From Gordonia gummivorans (GTDB lineage Bacteria; Actinomycetota; Actinomycetes; Mycobacteriales; Mycobacteriaceae): a stretch of 64,000 bases of DNA. Each line of letters starts with the position of its first letter. The first letter of the stretch is position 1. The position numbers and the translations under genes are program-made. Below, piece by piece: positions 8,331-17,106 of the stretch. The stretch covers positions 1 through 64,000 of the forward strand of contig NZ_JAKWBF010000006.1 of NCBI RefSeq assembly GCF_022513585.1. Reading direction: 5' to 3'. The notes under the pieces are model-generated. The model saw only the letters and a program-made list of their open reading frames with translations. It had not been told where the DNA came from and searched no databases.

Positions 8331-8654
8331 ATGAGCTGGGCGATGGACGAACTCGAAGCCCGCGCGCAGGCGCAGTTGAACGGGCTGCACGAGTTCAGCG
8401 AGAAGCTGGGGTCGATTGCGGTGCGGGCGACGTCGCCCGACGATCTCGTGACGGCGGAGGTCGACGCGAACGGTGCGCTGACCGGACTCTGGTTGGCGTC
8501 GGGTGCCAACGAACTGGGTGCCACTCGGCTCGGCGAGCAGATCGTCGCCACCGCGGCCATGGCTGCGCAGCGCGCCTTCGCTCAGCGGGCGGCGGCCACC
8601 GACGAGTTCAACGAAGCCTTCGCCGACCTGCTGGCGTCACGGCCGGCGACCTGA
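8331..8654 (+). CDS. EspL-like YbaB/EbfC-family ESX protein
   Basis: 107 residues. MDELEARAQAQLNGLHEFSEKL forms a long helix; DDLVTAEVDANGALTGLWLASGANELGATRLGEQIVATAAMAAQRAF is the typical YbaB core (a strand ending in D.NG.LT.L.L followed by 'LG..I..TA..A...A'). In M. tuberculosis the YbaB-like EspL lies in the ESX-1 locus and stabilises EspE/EspF-type substrates; the same role is inferred here from the neighbouring EspA/E-like gene. Start at ATG 8331 behind GGGGGTGTCGAG. It begins 13 bases after the previous stop, so translation is probably coupled. Confidence 0.75.
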   Translation: MSWAMDELEARAQAQLNGLHEFSEKLGSIAVRATSPDDLVTAEVDANGALTGLWLASGANELGATRLGEQIVATAAMAAQRAFAQRAAATDEFNEAFADLLASRPAT

Positions 8655-8707
8655 TTGCCGCTGTTCCACAACACGATCCATCCGACATCACTACTAAGGG
8701 GGTTGTC

Positions 8708-9016
8708 ATGACCGATGTGCGCGTGACACCAGAGGTGCTCGAGGCGTTCACCGGGACCAATGTCGCGATGGCGACGGCGGTGGGTGCGGCCGGCTCCATC
8801 AACGCGGCGGCCAACACCGCGATCATGGTGCCGGTGTTCGGACTGATCGGCCAGGAGTTCCTGGCGGCTTTCATTGCCGCGCAGGTGAATCACCTCACGT
8901 CCGTGGGCGAATTGGCGGCGGTGCATGCGGCTACGGCGGCCTCTACCGCGGCCGGTCTCGCCACCTTCGAGACGACCGACGGCAACAACGCCGCAGTCAT
9001 CAGGTCCGCCCTGTGA
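8708..9016 (+). CDS. EspC-family type VII secretion target
   Basis: 102 residues, no signal peptide. The helix-turn-helix bundle of T7SS_ESX_EspC proteins is visible: MTDVRVTPEVLEAFTG, an Ala-rich first helix to residue 40, VFGLIGQEFLAAFIAAQVNH and ELAAVHAATAASTAAGLATFETTD. EspC-family proteins are exported by ESX-1, usually together with an EspA-like partner; such a gene follows with a 4-base overlap (GTGA at 9013-9016). AAGGGGG at 8695-8701 precedes the ATG at 8708. Confidence 0.8.
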   Translation: MTDVRVTPEVLEAFTGTNVAMATAVGAAGSINAAANTAIMVPVFGLIGQEFLAAFIAAQVNHLTSVGELAAVHAATAASTAAGLATFETTDGNNAAVIRSAL

Positions 9017-10386
9017 CACCGGCCCACATGCCCCACACGCCGCAGCCGTGTCTGCCCGACGTGCCGGCGATGATGCACATGACCGTGCAGGACATGGTCG
9101 ACGCGACGCCGCTCGGACCCATCCTCGACACACCCGTCGCCGACGTCCTTACCCGCCTCGGTCTGCCGCCGTTGCCGGTGCTGCCGCCGCTGCCGCCGAT
9201 GCCCGGTCTCCCGCCGATGCCGACCATCGACCTCGACCTGCTGATCAAACCCATGACAGATCTGTTGGGCGGCTTCGGAACCGGTGATCTCTCGAAGGCA
9301 GGCTTCGACCCATCGGCCATCTTCCAGAGTTTGTCGAAGGTGCTCGAGACAACGATGACGATGAGCAAGGGCGCACTCGGCCTCGCCGACAAACTGTGGG
9401 CGGGCCAGTCGTCGCTGGGTGCCGGTGCCAAGACCGCGCAGGCGTCGACCAACAGTGCGGCACTCGCGACGCAGGGCACCGGAATGTCCTTCGACATCAA
9501 CGCCGCCGCCGCGATCGTGGCCCACGGTCTGGCTGCGGTGCAGGCGATCATTGCCGCGACCGTCGCCAAGATTGCCGCCGTGGTGCCGATGATCGTGAGC
9601 CCCGCCTTCGCGGCCGGCATCGGACTTGCGGTGGGGTTCGCCAATCTCGGCCTCGGCGAGGCCACCGCCGCGGTGGCCGCCACCCGGGCGGCGCTGCTCG
9701 CACCGACCGGCAAGATGACCGTGAACGGCACCAAGGTGCCGGTGACCAACGCGCCCAAGCCGGCTGCCGGTCCGTCGCCGTTCGCGATCGCCAGTTCGGT
9801 GCTCGACGTCGTCTCCCCGGCGCTGTCGACGGCAGTCGAATTGCCCTCGGCCCTGGCGAAACCCGTCGGCAAGATGATCACCACCATCAACCAGCCGGAC
9901 CGCAACCAGAACAACAATCGTGAACAGCCAAAGAAGGACAAGCCCGCTCCGGGCGGCCCGATGCCGCATCCGGTGGGCAAGGGCGGGGCGCGAGTCACTG
10001 GTGCGGCGCTCGGTGGCCTCGGCATGGTGCCGGCGCTGAACAATGCCCGGACCACGGTCCCGACCACTCCGGCAGCGGTCGAAACCCCCGGCGCCAACGT
10101 CGCGGCCACCCCGGTGCGAGGTCCGGGCTCGACGCAGGCGATGCCAATGGGTGCTGCCCCGCTGGGCGCGGGTGCCGCCGGGATGGGGCGCACGGCAGGC
10201 GCATCCGCCGATCAGCACGCGATCGCCGACTATCTGGTCTCGGAGATCAACGGACAGCGGATCGTCGGCGACGACCTCGAGGTGGTGCCCGCGGTGCTCG
10301 GCCACGACGAGACACCCGAACCAGATCCTGCACCCGACATCGAACTCCGGCTGGGACCACCCAGCGCGGATACAACACGGAAGTGA
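9013..10386 (+). CDS. EspA/EspE-like ESX substrate, Pro/Ala-rich
   Basis: 457 residues. The N-terminus is Pro/Leu/Met-rich (residues 50-80: LPPLPVLPPLPPMPG). A helical, hydrophobic central part (residues 115-235: ALGLADKLWAG, AAAAIVAHGLAAVQAIIAATVAKIAAVVPMIVSPAFAAGIGLAVGF) is followed by a Lys/Asn/Pro linker (NQNNNREQPKKDKPAP) and an Ala/Gly/Pro-rich tail ending in an acidic patch. This matches EspE/EspA-type substrates in size and layout rather than in strong sequence identity. The GTG at 9013 overlaps the EspC-like stop, so the two are made as a pair. Predicted to be secreted by an ESX machine encoded elsewhere. Confidence 0.65.
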   Translation: MTPAHMPHTPQPCLPDVPAMMHMTVQDMVDATPLGPILDTPVADVLTRLGLPPLPVLPPLPPMPGLPPMPTIDLDLLIKPMTDLLGGFGTGDLSKAGFDPSAIFQSLSKVLETTMTMSKGALGLADKLWAGQSSLGAGAKTAQASTNSAALATQGTGMSFDINAAAAIVAHGLAAVQAIIAATVAKIAAVVPMIVSPAFAAGIGLAVGFANLGLGEATAAVAATRAALLAPTGKMTVNGTKVPVTNAPKPAAGPSPFAIASSVLDVVSPALSTAVELPSALAKPVGKMITTINQPDRNQNNNREQPKKDKPAPGGPMPHPVGKGGARVTGAALGGLGMVPALNNARTTVPTTPAAVETPGANVAATPVRGPGSTQAMPMGAAPLGAGAAGMGRTAGASADQHAIADYLVSEINGQRIVGDDLEVVPAVLGHDETPEPDPAPDIELRLGPPSADTTRK

Positions 10387-10393
10387 GACACCC

Positions 10394-10717
10394 ATGACCG
10401 ACTCACAACTTCGCGTAGATCCATCCGAACTACTCGTCGCCGCTGCGGATCTCGACCGCATCGCCGAACGGTTGGAGCATTCGGTGACCTCGGCCGGACA
10501 CACCTTGCAGGTCGCGCCCCAGGGGCGTGACGAGGTGTCGATCGCCGCTGCCGACAGCTTCTCCACCGTCGCCGAGACATTCGGGGCCGACGCTGCGTCG
10601 GGCGTCCACGAGTTGCGCAAGATCGCCGCGGTGCTGAGAGCGCAGGCCGCGGGGTTCACGCAGGGCGACGATGACGCTGCCAGCATGTTCCGGGTTCCAC
10701 CACTCGCGCCGCACTGA
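10394..10717 (+). CDS. PE-family protein
   Basis: 107 residues forming one PE-like helical hairpin: LRVDPSELLVAAADLDRIAERLEHSV (helix 1), a turn with the characteristic PQGRDEVS, and AAADSFSTVAETFGADAASGVHELRKIAAVLRAQAAGFTQGDDDAA (helix 2). PE proteins pair with PPE proteins and are recognised by EspG; a PPE gene and an espG gene follow. Start at ATG 10394, seven bases after the previous stop. The stop is followed by family C repeats before the PPE gene, an unusual separation for a PE/PPE pair. Confidence 0.8.
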   Translation: MTDSQLRVDPSELLVAAADLDRIAERLEHSVTSAGHTLQVAPQGRDEVSIAAADSFSTVAETFGADAASGVHELRKIAAVLRAQAAGFTQGDDDAASMFRVPPLAPH

Positions 10718-10731
10718 GGAGCGCGCCCTGT

Positions 10732-10806
10732 CGTTCCCTGAGGTGCGAGCGGAGCGAGCTTATACCGCTCCCTGAGGTGCGAGCGTAGCGAGCCTCGAAG
10801 GGCTTC
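10732..10806 (+). repeat. family C dispersed repeat, copy 3 (tandem)
   Basis: Two units in direct order: TTCCCTGAGGTGCGAGC with GGAGCGAGC, then CCGCTCCCTGAGGTGCGAGC with GTAGCGAGCCTCGAAGGGC. It sits between the PE and PPE genes, inside what is otherwise a compact ESX operon. Confidence 0.85.
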
Positions 10807-10853
10807 CGAAAGCAAAGTCATTCAACCGATTTCATGTCCAGAGAGGAGGAGCA

Positions 10854-11897
10854 GTGACCGGATTCACCGGCGTCGACTGGGACGCTCGAAACAGCGAACA
10901 ACTCGCCTCCGATCTGGGTGACGGACCAGGGCCGGGGCCACTGGCAGAGGCCGGCCTCGCCTGGGCGAGGTTGTCGGCAGATCTGGGCGAAGCGGGCGCC
11001 GAGTACGCGGCCGTGCTCGCGAGGTTGGGTGTGCATTGGCAGTCGGCGCAGTCGAGTGCGGCCTTCGAGCGATTGACCCGACTCGCGCCGTGGTTCGCCG
11101 ACACTGCAGTCGAGGCCGGATACAACGCGGCCCGCGCCCATGCGCAGGCAGCCGCGATCACGGTTGCCCGGCTGAACATGCCGGCCATCGCCGAGATCGG
11201 GCTCGTTCAACAGATGCACGAGATATCCAGGGCAGCAAACAGTGTGGTTCCGTTGATCGCCGGTGCTGCCGCGCAGATCGAGCGCGCCGCCCACGATCAA
11301 CACATGCGGGCCTCGCGGGTGATGCAGGCCTACGAGGTGGCCACCGAACCCGTCGCCAAGCCCTGGAACTCGGCGTCACCGGCACCCGACCTGGTCTCCG
11401 CCGCGCCACTGGATGCCGAGCATGCCGCGCAGCGGGTAACCACCAACGCCGCGGTCCAGACTCCACCATCACCTGTTGCGTCACCGGGAGCACCGTCCGT
11501 GCTGCCCGCGGGATTTGTTGCACTGCAACAGGAGAAGCTCGCCTACATCCCGACAACTCTGGCCCAACCGCAGTCTCCGGTTCCCGGCGTGGCACGTGAC
11601 TTGTCGGCACCGCAAGTCTCGCAACCCCATCCGACATCCGCAGCGCCGCCGATGGCACCGTCGCCGGTCACGGCCGCGGCCGGCGATCGTACGGTGGTCC
11701 GCGTCGTGGACTCCGGGATTCCCGGATCCAGCGAATCGGGCGTTGTTGCAACGGAATCGGAGAATCCAACCACCTGGGCCGACATCGCGGTCGCCGACCA
11801 CGCCGTCGCACAGCACGTCGTCAAACCTGGATCGGTCGATCCCCGGTACACCGCCGAGACCCTGTTGCTCGGTCCGGACGGAGGGCGCCGACCATGA
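10854..11897 (+). CDS. PPE-family protein
   Basis: 347 residues. The N-terminal ~160 residues form the PPE-domain helical bundle: VDWDARNSEQLASDLGDGPGPGPLAEAGLAWARLSADLGEAG, with the W-x-S signature in GVHWQSAQSSAAFERL and the helix NAARAHAQAAAITVARLNMPAIAEI. The canonical Pro-Pro-Glu tripeptide is absent, as in many non-mycobacterial PPE proteins. The rest is a Pro/Ala/Ser-rich tail. Start is the GTG at 10854 behind a very strong GAGAGGAGGAG. Its stop overlaps the espG start (ATGA at 11894-11897). Likely exported with the PE protein upstream. Confidence 0.85.
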   Translation: MTGFTGVDWDARNSEQLASDLGDGPGPGPLAEAGLAWARLSADLGEAGAEYAAVLARLGVHWQSAQSSAAFERLTRLAPWFADTAVEAGYNAARAHAQAAAITVARLNMPAIAEIGLVQQMHEISRAANSVVPLIAGAAAQIERAAHDQHMRASRVMQAYEVATEPVAKPWNSASPAPDLVSAAPLDAEHAAQRVTTNAAVQTPPSPVASPGAPSVLPAGFVALQQEKLAYIPTTLAQPQSPVPGVARDLSAPQVSQPHPTSAAPPMAPSPVTAAAGDRTVVRVVDSGIPGSSESGVVATESENPTTWADIAVADHAVAQHVVKPGSVDPRYTAETLLLGPDGGRRP

Positions 11898-12694
11898 CGA
11901 CAACCGACATGACGGCAATCGCGCTCGATGTCGCGGTGCTGCGCCGCCTCGGCGAACGACACGGCGTGCAGACCTGGCCCGTGGTACTCGATGTCGACGG
12001 CGTCCTCGAACCCGAGCCGGCGAGAATGTCGCCGGCCGATCTCGACGCGCGGATCGTCGACCTCGGCCTCTGGGCGGACGACGAGCCGGTGGCCTGGCTC
12101 GGCGCAGCGATGCGGGTACTCTCCACGCCGGATCGGACCATCGAAGTCCGGACCTTCACCGACGACGGTGTCCGGCGCATGTGCCTTGCGCGGGCCGGTA
12201 ACCATCACGCACTGGCCGTTCGTGACGGCACCGATGTCCACCTTCGTCTCGTCGACCTCCACGAGGCCGATGCGCTCGGGCCGCTGTTTCAGCGAGAACT
12301 CGGCGAATGCGCTCCGTGTTCCTTTGGCGCACTGAGTCATCCGACCGACGATTTCACCGATCGCTTGGGCTCATGCCGAACGGGCCTCGAGATGACTGAT
12401 GCATTGCACGCCCTCGGCGCCTCGCCGACCGACGCCATGATGATCTCGGCTGCGTTAGCGTCGTGCCGAGCCCGTACCGAGATCGTCGCGATCGCGCACG
12501 ACGCTGGTGTGCTCACCCAATCTTCTGGAGCGGTAGCGGTTTTCGACACCGGCAAGGGTCGAATCGTATCCAGCCCCAGTAAGTCCCTGGACGGACGTCT
12601 GTGGACCACGCTGTCGCCGGGTACGGGGCATCGGATCACGCAAGCGATTGGCCTGCTGATCGAGACCCTGCCCGACAGTCGTTGGTTCCCATGA
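11894..12694 (+). CDS. espG: EspG, PE/PPE-specific ESX chaperone
   Basis: 266 residues, cytoplasmic. The N-terminus VAVLRRLGERHGVQTWPVVLDVDG resembles the ESX EspG start; WLGAAMRVLSTPDRTIEVRTFTDDGVRRMCLARAGNHHALAVRDG is the central beta-sheet, and VAVFDTGKGRIVSSPSKSLDGRLWTTLSPGTGHRITQAIGLLIETL is the usual C-terminal 'G...V.D..GGR....P..sPDG...TT..PGT..R...A...L' block. EspG binds the tip of PE-PPE pairs and delivers them to the secretion ATPase. Coupled to the PPE gene by a 4-base overlap, matching that role. Confidence 0.9.
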   Translation: MTTTDMTAIALDVAVLRRLGERHGVQTWPVVLDVDGVLEPEPARMSPADLDARIVDLGLWADDEPVAWLGAAMRVLSTPDRTIEVRTFTDDGVRRMCLARAGNHHALAVRDGTDVHLRLVDLHEADALGPLFQRELGECAPCSFGALSHPTDDFTDRLGSCRTGLEMTDALHALGASPTDAMMISAALASCRARTEIVAIAHDAGVLTQSSGAVAVFDTGKGRIVSSPSKSLDGRLWTTLSPGTGHRITQAIGLLIETLPDSRWFP

Positions 12695-12785
12695 TGATTC
12701 AGGTCGGGGAACGGTCAGGGGTGTCCGCTACGTGGGCGCCAACGGGGGCATCGCCGAACGATGCCGAAACACAGGAGGAAAACTC

Positions 12786-13121
12786 ATGCTGAATCTTCCC
12801 GGAATCGGATCGGCGGGCCCGGGGGTCGCCCTCAACGTGGCCGACGCGCAGGCAACCGCGCAGTCGGTCGCGAGCATCGTCGACGACATGAAGGAAACCA
12901 TCGGCGTCATGGCCCGGCACGCGGGCAACGCCACGCCCACCTGGCAGGGCCGGGCGGGGGTGGCCTTCGACGGTACGCACACCGACTGGAACCGCGCGGC
13001 GATCACGCTCAACAACCTGCTCGACCAGATCCGCACCCAGCTGAGCCAGGGCTTCGCCGGCTACGAAGACCAGGACGCGTCGGCGGCCAACGGTCTCGCC
13101 GGCGGCCCGGTCTCGGTCTGA
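12786..13121 (+). CDS. esxB: EsxB (CFP-10-like) WXG100 protein
   Basis: 111 residues with the WXG signature in NATPTWQGRAGVAF between two helices and a C-terminal YEDQD, which fits the YxxxD/E type VII export signal. The first helix region starts LNVADAQATAQSVASIVDDMKETIGVM. Start at ATG 12786 behind CAGGAGG (12772-12778); an earlier in-frame start at 12732 would add an unstructured leader. Followed by esxA after 31 bases; EsxA/EsxB pairs are exported as heterodimers, the export signal being on EsxB. Confidence 0.9.
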   Translation: MLNLPGIGSAGPGVALNVADAQATAQSVASIVDDMKETIGVMARHAGNATPTWQGRAGVAFDGTHTDWNRAAITLNNLLDQIRTQLSQGFAGYEDQDASAANGLAGGPVSV

Positions 13122-13152
13122 CACTTCCCATTCCGACACGAAAGGAACTCCC

Positions 13153-13455
13153 ATGTCCGGACAGATCAACTATGACTTCGCCTCGCTCGGCGACCTCAGC
13201 AGCGGCCTGCTCGCCGCCTTCAACCGTCTCGAGGACCTCAACGGTCAGCTGAAGACCCAGGTGGCTGCGCTGCACGGCAACTGGAACTCGGCGGACGCCA
13301 AGCAGGCCTACACCGAGGCGCAACAGAACTTCGACCGCATCTTCACCACGTCGCGTGACCAGCTGATGGCGTTGAAGACGGGTGTGTCGAATGCGAGTCG
13401 CGTGATGTCGGAAACCGACTCGAGCATCGGGCAGGGCTTCCGCGGCCTGGTCTGA
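13153..13455 (+). CDS. esxA: EsxA (ESAT-6-like) WXG100-type protein
   Basis: 100 residues. MSGQINYDFASLGDLSSGLLAAFNRLEDLNGQLKTQVAALHGNWNS: the hairpin turn has WNS in place of WXG, a variant seen in ESAT-6-like proteins. Helix 2 is ADAKQAYTEAQQNFDRIFTTSRDQLMALKTG. No YxxxD/E at the C-terminus, consistent with its partner EsxB carrying the signal. AAAGGAA lies before the ATG. Last gene of the ESX cluster; a strong hairpin follows. Confidence 0.88.
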   Translation: MSGQINYDFASLGDLSSGLLAAFNRLEDLNGQLKTQVAALHGNWNSADAKQAYTEAQQNFDRIFTTSRDQLMALKTGVSNASRVMSETDSSIGQGFRGLV

Positions 13456-13476
13456 GCTCCACCCGATCGCCCGTTT

Positions 13477-13505
13477 CGGCCCACCTGGCAATCCCGGGTG
13501 GGCCG
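13477..13505 (+). terminator. hairpin after esxA
   Basis: CGGCCCACC (13477-13485) pairs perfectly with GGTGGGCCG (13497-13505) around an 11-base loop. It lies 22 bases after the esxA stop and probably ends the ESX operon; there is no T-run, as is usual in these bacteria. Confidence 0.65.
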
Positions 13506-13605
13506 TAACGGGACACGCTCGACGCTGATTCCCGCGCGGCGCCGGTGATCGTTCGGTTAGCGTAAATGAACGCTGCATCCGCTCTGACTCACGGGAGGAT
13601 CGTTC

Positions 13606-15135
13606 ATGGCCAATCCGTTGACGCGCATCAAATCGGTCGAGCAGTCGATGGCCGACACCGACGAGCCGGAACACAAACTCCGGAAAAACCTCAGTGCGTG
13701 GAACCTGATCGTTTTCGGCGTATCGGTGGTGATCGGCGCCGGAATCTTCACCCTCACCGTCCAGACGGCCGCCGACAAGGCCGGTCCGGCGATCTCGGTC
13801 TCCTTCATCATCGCCGCGATCACCTGTGCGTTCGCCGCGCTGTGCTACGCCGAATTCGCGTCGACGGTGCCGGTGGCCGGGTCCGCGTACACCTTCGGCT
13901 ACGCGACGCTCGGCGAGTTCGTCGCCTGGATCCTCGGCTGGGACCTGATTCTCGAGTTCGCGGTCGGCGCTGCGGTGGTGGCCAAGGGCTGGTCGCAGTA
14001 TGTGGTCAACGCCTTCACCACCAACAGCACCGCGTCGTCGGCCTCCTTCGACATCGGGTCGGTGACGGTCGACTGGGGCGCGATCCTGATCATCGCCGTT
14101 GTCACGACCCTGCTCGTGATCGGAACACGGCTCTCGTCGGTGGTGAGTGCCGTGATCACGGCCATCAAGGTCGGCGTGGTCCTCCTCGTCATCGTCGTCG
14201 GCTTCTTCCACATCAAGGCCGACAACTTCACGCCGTTCGTGCCGCCGGCCGAGTCCGGCGAGGGAACCCACAAGTCGGTCGATTCGACCCTGTTCTCCCT
14301 GATCAGTGGCGGCGGAGACTCCTCCTACGGCTGGTACGGCGTCCTCGCGGCGGCGTCGCTGGTGTTCTTCGCCTTCATCGGGTTCGACGTCGTTGCGACA
14401 ACTGCAGAAGAAACACGCAACCCGCGCAAGGATGTGCCGCGCGGCATCCTCGGCTCGCTCGCCATCGTCACCGCCCTCTACGTGCTCGTGACGATCGTGG
14501 TGACCGGCATGGTCAGCTACAAGGAATTGGCCGGCAAGGATGCCGACCTCGCCGACGTGTTCCAGGTCGAGGGCATCACGTGGGCGGAGAAGGTCACAGC
14601 CTTCGGTGCGCTGGCAGGTCTGACGACCGTCGTGATGGTGCTGATGCTCGGACAGTCCCGGGTGCTGTTCGCGATGTGCCGCGACGGGCTGCTGCCGCGT
14701 GCGATGTCGAAGACCCATCCGCGGTTCGGCACCCCAGCTCGTCTGACGATCCTCATCGGCGTCGTATGTGCCCTGGTTGCCGGGTTCCTGCCGATCGACA
14801 AGCTGCACGAGATGGTCAACGTCGGAACGTTGTTCGCGTTCATCGTGGTCGCCATCGGCGTGATGGTCCTGCGGCGCACTCGCCCCGATCTCGAGCGGGG
14901 ATTCCGCGTGCCCGGTGGCCCGGTGATCCCGGTGCTCGCGGTGATCGCCTGCATCTGGCTGATGCTGAACCTGTCGGCGCTGACCTGGATTCGGTTCCTG
15001 GTCTGGATGGTCCTCGGCGTCGCCGTGTACTTCCTGTACAGCCAACGACATTCGATGGTCGGCAAGCGTGAGCGCGGCGAGGTCCCACCCCTCGACGACG
15101 CGAAGGTGGCCCCCGAGGGTCGCGCCGAGCTCTGA
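13606..15135 (+). CDS. APC-family amino acid permease (cationic amino acid transporter type)
   Basis: 509 residues with about 12-13 membrane spans. Span 1 carries NLIVFGVSVVIGAGIFTL, the APC 'GxGIF' substrate-binding break. AGPAISVSFIIAAITCAFAALCYAEFASTVPVAGSAYTFGYATLGEFVAWILGWDLILEFAVG is typical of the CAT/YfnA branch, and VFFAFIGFDVVATTAEETRNPRKDVPRGI is the conserved loop after span 6. Predicted H+-coupled amino acid uptake across the plasma membrane; the substrate cannot be read from sequence. Start at ATG 13606 behind GGGAGG. Ends 120 bases before sahH, with a hairpin between them. Confidence 0.9.
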   Translation: MANPLTRIKSVEQSMADTDEPEHKLRKNLSAWNLIVFGVSVVIGAGIFTLTVQTAADKAGPAISVSFIIAAITCAFAALCYAEFASTVPVAGSAYTFGYATLGEFVAWILGWDLILEFAVGAAVVAKGWSQYVVNAFTTNSTASSASFDIGSVTVDWGAILIIAVVTTLLVIGTRLSSVVSAVITAIKVGVVLLVIVVGFFHIKADNFTPFVPPAESGEGTHKSVDSTLFSLISGGGDSSYGWYGVLAAASLVFFAFIGFDVVATTAEETRNPRKDVPRGILGSLAIVTALYVLVTIVVTGMVSYKELAGKDADLADVFQVEGITWAEKVTAFGALAGLTTVVMVLMLGQSRVLFAMCRDGLLPRAMSKTHPRFGTPARLTILIGVVCALVAGFLPIDKLHEMVNVGTLFAFIVVAIGVMVLRRTRPDLERGFRVPGGPVIPVLAVIACIWLMLNLSALTWIRFLVWMVLGVAVYFLYSQRHSMVGKRERGEVPPLDDAKVAPEGRAEL

Positions 15136-15151
15136 GTCGGTCGTCGGTGGT

Positions 15152-15170
15152 GACACCTGCCACAGGTGTC
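15152..15170 (+). terminator. hairpin between permease and sahH
   Basis: GACACCTG and CAGGTGTC form a perfect 8-bp stem with a CCA loop, 16 bases after the permease stop. Probable terminator; the sahH promoter must lie in the following 85 bases. Confidence 0.55.
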
Positions 15171-15255
15171 GCCTGACGCCGTCCGATAGCCTCTAGTCGA
15201 ACGCCTTTCGAGCTGCATCCGAGCAGCATTCCGACGCGAACGACAAGGGGAACAC

Positions 15256-16725
<1,470 letters not shown>

Positions 16726-16747
16726 TCTGCCTGGTCAGCGCTCCGAC

Positions 16748-16982
16748 CTGGGGAAACACGATGGCGTCGTGCCCGCAAAATCTAGGGGAAGAACTTCTTC
16801 CCCGGGTTTCATAATCGTCCGCGAATTTTCTGGGGGAGGACACCGAGGGTAGGGGAGGAAGTTTCCTCCCCTACTTTTGTGGGCCGCGTGCTCCTGGCGT
16901 CACGTTCGGCGGGAACGCGATGACTGGTGACGGAGATCGGGCCCGTCCGCTTCGGGATACACCCGGATGACCACGATCCGCG
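16748..16982 (+). repeat. family A structured repeat, copy 1
   Basis: Begins CTGGGGAAACACGATGGCG and runs to CCCGGATGACCACGATCC. Contains hairpin 1 (GGGGAAGAA-C-TTCTTCCCC, 16785-16803), a decayed hairpin 2, hairpin 3 (TAGGGGAGGAA-GT-TTCCTCCCCTA, 16850-16873, perfect 11 bp and followed by CTTTTGT) and a shortened 3' domain with GATCGGGCCC. It starts 22 bases after the sahH stop. The gap 16726-17106 holds only this and the family B repeat. Other copies at 27766 and 38645. Confidence 0.9.
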
Positions 16983-17004
16983 GTTGGCTCAGCGAGGTGC
17001 TACC

Positions 17005-17074
17005 GACACTCTGTGTCCTGTTGGAGAATCTGTGTGCTGCAGCACCCAGTTGACCCGATTCGACACAGGGTGTG
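17005..17074 (-). repeat. family B hairpin repeat, copy 1
   Basis: A ~70-base palindromic unit: GACACTCTG at one end and CAGGGTGT at the other, with the internal perfect palindrome GTGCTGCAGCAC. The reverse complement of this unit recurs at 51234-51303, sharing TGTTGGAGAATCTGTGTGCT. It lies just past the 3' end of the proline-rich membrane protein gene on the minus strand, as expected for a terminator-like repeat. Confidence 0.85.
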
Positions 17075-17106
17075 GCCGCCACGAGCGGAGTCTCAGCCGA
17101 CGGCCC

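Noticed and set aside
15171..15255. Possible SAH riboswitch before sahH
   Set aside because: The region is short and the conserved core of known SAH riboswitches could not be found; only a terminator-like hairpin of the permease precedes it.
16748..16982. Family A repeats taken as a CRISPR array or as tandem repeats
   Set aside because: Copies are about 11 kb apart, each is a single long unit, and no spacer-repeat periodicity exists anywhere in the window.
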